Shown: one piece after another, positions 5,846 to 8,159 of the stretch
Position numbering within the stretch: position 1 is the stretch's first letter
Layout of the letters: each line of letters opens with the position of its first letter
Made by a program: the position numbers and the translations under genes
Notes under the pieces: model-generated
Database searches by the model: none
The model's input: only the letters and a program-made list of their open reading frames with translations
What the model was told of the DNA's origin: nothing
NCBI GenBank assembly: GCA_902493835.1
Contig: CABURG010000074.1
Coordinates: 1-8,159, forward strand
DNA: 8,159 nt
Reading direction: 5' to 3'
Source of the DNA: an uncultured Collinsella sp.
GTDB taxonomy: Bacteria > Actinomycetota > Coriobacteriia > Coriobacteriales > Coriobacteriaceae

Positions 5846-5886
5846 AAAACCACCACAAAGGTGCCTGTCCCCTTTGTGGTGGTTTT
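5846..5886 (-). terminator. Perfect 16-bp hairpin between aroEK and aroQ (terminator/attenuator or REP-like element)
   Basis: Arms 5846-5861 and 5871-5886 are exact reverse complements with a 9-nt loop. On the minus strand, three nt after the aroEK stop, the stem ends in TTTT, as in an intrinsic terminator. Only about 21 nt separate it from the aroQ ATG, including the ribosome binding site. Transcription of aroQ must therefore read through, or start upstream within aroEK. The central GGGGACAGGCACC motif resembles palindromic repeats I recall as dispersed in many anaerobe genomes. That resemblance is from memory and unverified. Confidence 0.7.
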
Positions 5887-5888
5887 GG

Positions 5889-7139
5889 TTAGAGAGCGGG
5901 TGGGAGGGTGTCGAGGATGGCACGGGCGGTGTTGGCGGCACAGTCGCGTGAGTCGATGATGTAGTCGGCCCAGGCGCGGTAGTGCGGCATACGCTGTTCG
6001 GCCAGCTTGTCGATGCCGTCGCGGGCGGTGATGGGGCGGCCCTTGTGGGCGAGTTCATCGAGCTTGCGGTTGAGCATCACGATCTGGCTGTTCTGGTGCA
6101 GCAGCGGATAGTTCTCGTCACGCGTGACCACGCCGCCGCCGGTGGAGAGCACCAGGCCGCTGCGCTTGGAGATGTCGGACAGCGCCGCCGTCTCCTGCTC
6201 GCGGAAGGCCGCCTCGCCGCGCTCGACGATATAGTCGGCACAGGGCATGCCCAGGCGCTCCTCGAGGGCGCGATCGAGGTCGATGTGCTCTCGCCCCGTG
6301 CGCAGGGCAATCTGCTCACCCACGCGGGTTTTGCCCGAACCCGGCATGCCGATCAGGGCGATGTTCTGTTCGCGGCATGACAAGCGCTCCGTTACGTCCA
6401 GGATGCGCTCGCGCGGGGTGACTTGGCCGGTATAGCGCTCGACGGCCTGTGCCGCTTGGGCCACCAGCATGAGCAAGCCGCCGATGCAGGGGATGCCGCG
6501 ACGCTCGGCCTCGAGCATGAGTCCCGTGCGGGCGGGGTTGTAGACAATGTCGATAACGCCTTCGAGTGCATCGAGCCCTTCGAGCGTGCAAGGCGCGTCG
6601 GGGCAGTGGGGGAACATGCCGGCAGGCGTGCAGTTGACGAGCAGGGCGGCGTCGGACTGCTGCGCGATGTTGCCGTAGTTGACCTCGCTCGTGCGACCCA
6701 CGGGTACGACGATGGCGCCCAAGTCTCCTAGCACCAAACTTGCCGTGGTGCCGGCACCGCCGGTGGCGCCGAGCACGAGGGCCTTCTTACCGGCAACCTC
6801 TACGCCCAACTCCTTGACTAGGCACTGAAAACCGAAATAGTCGGTGTTGTCACCGTGCAGGCGGCCGTCGGGCAGGCGTGTGATGGTGTTAACGTTGCCC
6901 ATGCGCTCGGCCAGCGGGCTCAGCTCGTCCAGGTATTCCATGACGGCGCGCTTGTAGGGAATGGTCACGTTGGTGCCTTCCCACTCGTCGCCCGTCATAA
7001 AGGCCGCGAGGTCCTCGGGCTCACGCTCAAAACGCACATACTCCAGGCCTGCGAGCTCCTTGTAGATGGTTGGGGTGTAGCTGTGGCCCAGCACGCGGCC
7101 CAGCACGCCGTAGGGGCGGGATGCAGCGGTATCGGTCAT
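5889..7139 (-). CDS. aroEK: Bifunctional shikimate dehydrogenase / shikimate kinase (AroE-AroK fusion)
   Basis: The 416-residue protein reduces 3-dehydroshikimate to shikimate with NADPH, then phosphorylates it with ATP (steps four and five of the shikimate pathway). AroE part, about 8-250: LGHSYTP (17-23, substrate-binding Ser20 and Thr22), NVTIPYK with catalytic Lys63, GNVNT (81-85), GDNTD with catalytic Asp100, the Rossmann loop GATGGAG (124-130) and NCTPAGM (169-175). AroK part, about 258-416: Walker A GMPGSGKT (264-271), IDLD (286-289), FR with Arg313, GGG (334-336), the lid GRP (367-369) and RMPHYRAWADY (383-393). Both active sites look intact. The short region around 240-257 acts as the linker. 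The ATG directly follows the pheA stop codon with no spacer, so translation is probably coupled. A hairpin follows the stop. Confidence 0.95.
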   Translation of the reverse strand: MTDTAASRPYGVLGRVLGHSYTPTIYKELAGLEYVRFEREPEDLAAFMTGDEWEGTNVTIPYKRAVMEYLDELSPLAERMGNVNTITRLPDGRLHGDNTDYFGFQCLVKELGVEVAGKKALVLGATGGAGTTASLVLGDLGAIVVPVGRTSEVNYGNIAQQSDAALLVNCTPAGMFPHCPDAPCTLEGLDALEGVIDIVYNPARTGLMLEAERRGIPCIGGLLMLVAQAAQAVERYTGQVTPRERILDVTERLSCREQNIALIGMPGSGKTRVGEQIALRTGREHIDLDRALEERLGMPCADYIVERGEAAFREQETAALSDISKRSGLVLSTGGGVVTRDENYPLLHQNSQIVMLNRKLDELAHKGRPITARDGIDKLAEQRMPHYRAWADYIIDSRDCAANTARAILDTLPPAL

Positions 7140-8159
7140 CTAGAGCACCTCCGTGTAGCTGCCAAAGTAGGTGAAGCTCTCGCACACGTCGTCGATCGAA
7201 TCGAGCAGGTCGTCGAGGGCCTTGCTGCCAAAGGGGCAGTCCAGGTCAAAGTAGAACATAAACTCAAAGTCGTGGCCGGGGATGGGGCGGCTTTCGAGCT
7301 TGATGAGGTTGATGTTGAGCGCGTAAAAGCGCTCGAGTACGCGATAGAGTGCGCCCGGCTCGTTTGCCGTGGTGATCATGAGCGAGGTACGGTTGGCACC
7401 GGGATAGACGCGCGGCTCGCGGCTGATGACGACAAAGCGCGTGTAGTTGTTGTCCGAGTCTTGGATATTGGGCTCCAGTACCTCGAGTCCATACAGCGCG
7501 GCACAGCTGCGCGAGGCGATGGCGGCGACGTCGGTGCGTTCGGAGTTGGCGACCATCTCGGCCGACATGGCAGTGTTGGGGTACTTGGTGGCGTGCAGGC
7601 CGTGGCCCTCGATAAAGCCGGCGCACTGGGCAATGGCTTGGCCATGGCTGTAGACCTCGCGCACGTCGGCGAGCTTGGTGCCGGGTTTGACGAGCAGGTT
7701 GTGATCGATCTTGAGGCGCAGCGAGCGCACGATATGGAAGTCGAACTGTGCAAGCAGGTCGTAGACGGCGTTGACCGAGCCGGCGGTGGAGTTCTCGATG
7801 GGCAGCACGCCAAACTCGCAGAAGCCGTCGCGTATGGCGCGCATAACGCCCTCGAAGGTCTCGAAGAACGCAATATCGGGCACGTCGAAGAGTTTGCACG
7901 CGGCGATCTGGCTGTAGGCGCCTTCGACACCCTGGCAGGCGACGGTGGCCGTCTGGGGGAAGGGTGTGTCAAAGGCTGCGGCCGTGGCATGGGCTTTTTG
8001 CGACACCGTGATGCCCTTGAGCTCGTTGATGTAGCGCTGCTGCTCGGCCTTGCTCATGCTCATGAGGAGGCGGAACAGGGTGATGGTCTGGGCCTCGTAG
8101 CGCTCGGGCGCGCGGCTGGCGAGGTTGTTGAGTTTGGAGCGCTCGCGGGCGGGGTCGAA
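7140..8159 (-). CDS. pheA: Bifunctional chorismate mutase / prephenate dehydratase (P-protein), 5' end beyond window
   Basis: PheA converts chorismate to prephenate and then phenylpyruvate, the committed branch to phenylalanine. The frame stays open to base 8159. The first residues in the window (FDPARERSKLNNLASRAPER, then LFRLLMSMSKAEQQRYI) are the C-terminal half of an AroQ-class chorismate mutase domain, so the ATG at 8063 is internal. In fragment numbering the dehydratase domain covers about 70-240, with GVEGAYSQ (77-84), PIENSTAGSV (120-129), SHGQAIAQC (151-159) and NYTRF (228-232) carrying the catalytic Thr230. An ACT domain follows, with EPGALY (257-262) and ESRP (269-272), the known phenylalanine-sensing motifs, so end-product inhibition is expected. 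339 residues are present; with a usual P-protein length near 380, about 40-50 N-terminal residues are missing. First visible gene of the pheA-aroEK-aroQ cluster. Confidence 0.95.
   Translation of the reverse strand, partial: FDPARERSKLNNLASRAPERYEAQTITLFRLLMSMSKAEQQRYINELKGITVSQKAHATAAAFDTPFPQTATVACQGVEGAYSQIAACKLFDVPDIAFFETFEGVMRAIRDGFCEFGVLPIENSTAGSVNAVYDLLAQFDFHIVRSLRLKIDHNLLVKPGTKLADVREVYSHGQAIAQCAGFIEGHGLHATKYPNTAMSAEMVANSERTDVAAIASRSCAALYGLEVLEPNIQDSDNNYTRFVVISREPRVYPGANRTSLMITTANEPGALYRVLERFYALNINLIKLESRPIPGHDFEFMFYFDLDCPFGSKALDDLLDSIDDVCESFTYFGSYTEVL

Noticed and set aside
5525..5959. Plus-strand open frame opposite aroQ and the aroEK 3' end
   Set aside because: It spans two genes and the hairpin between them, has no motif and is Val/Asp-rich, as expected of an antisense reading.
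5825..6058. N-terminal extension of the aroQ frame by 78 codons
   Set aside because: The extra residues are Pro/Ser/Thr-rich, overlap the aroEK 3' end and cross the hairpin. The family N terminus begins exactly at the internal ATG with a good ribosome binding site.

Overview
The window looks like a chromosomal segment of a high-GC, anaerobic actinobacterium, most likely a gut Coriobacteriia such as Collinsella or a relative. That placement is inference. It rests on the GC-rich coding sequence, the RmlC-RmlD and AroE-AroK fusions, and gene order as I remember it for that group. No taxonomic marker gene is present.

Left part (1-5151): envelope polysaccharide. The 3' part of rfbB (dTDP-glucose 4,6-dehydratase) is followed by an unusually strong 25-bp perfect hairpin. 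Next comes a single gene fusing RmlC (3,5-epimerase) to RmlD (reductase). Together these enzymes carry dTDP-glucose to dTDP-L-rhamnose; the RmlA step would lie outside the window. A bidirectional terminator separates this unit from a convergent minus-strand gene for a membrane-anchored family 2 glycosyltransferase. From a shared 160-bp promoter region, a two-gene ABC polysaccharide exporter (Wzm permease, then Wzt ATPase) runs in the opposite direction. The likely sense of the locus is to make activated rhamnose, transfer sugar on a lipid carrier at the membrane, and export the finished chain. The rfb genes are visibly richer in G/C-ending codons than the transferase and exporter genes, so the locus may be a mosaic.

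Middle (5152-5386): a tRNA-Arg(UCU) gene with an encoded CCA end. A perfect TATAAT lies just upstream and a strong intrinsic terminator just downstream.

Right part (5387-8159, minus strand): aromatic amino acid synthesis, transcribed right to left. The order is pheA (chorismate mutase-prephenate dehydratase with an ACT domain, 5' end off the window), then aroEK (shikimate dehydrogenase fused to shikimate kinase, its ATG abutting the pheA stop), then aroQ (type II 3-dehydroquinase). AroQ, AroE and AroK catalyse three consecutive shikimate-pathway steps, and PheA diverts chorismate to phenylalanine. A perfect 16-bp hairpin with a terminator-like T run sits between aroEK and aroQ, immediately before the aroQ ribosome binding site. 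It is either an attenuation point or an inserted REP-like palindrome.

I did not find a clearly novel system. The points most worth a second look are the two perfect hairpins, the two enzyme fusions and the compositional break inside the polysaccharide locus.
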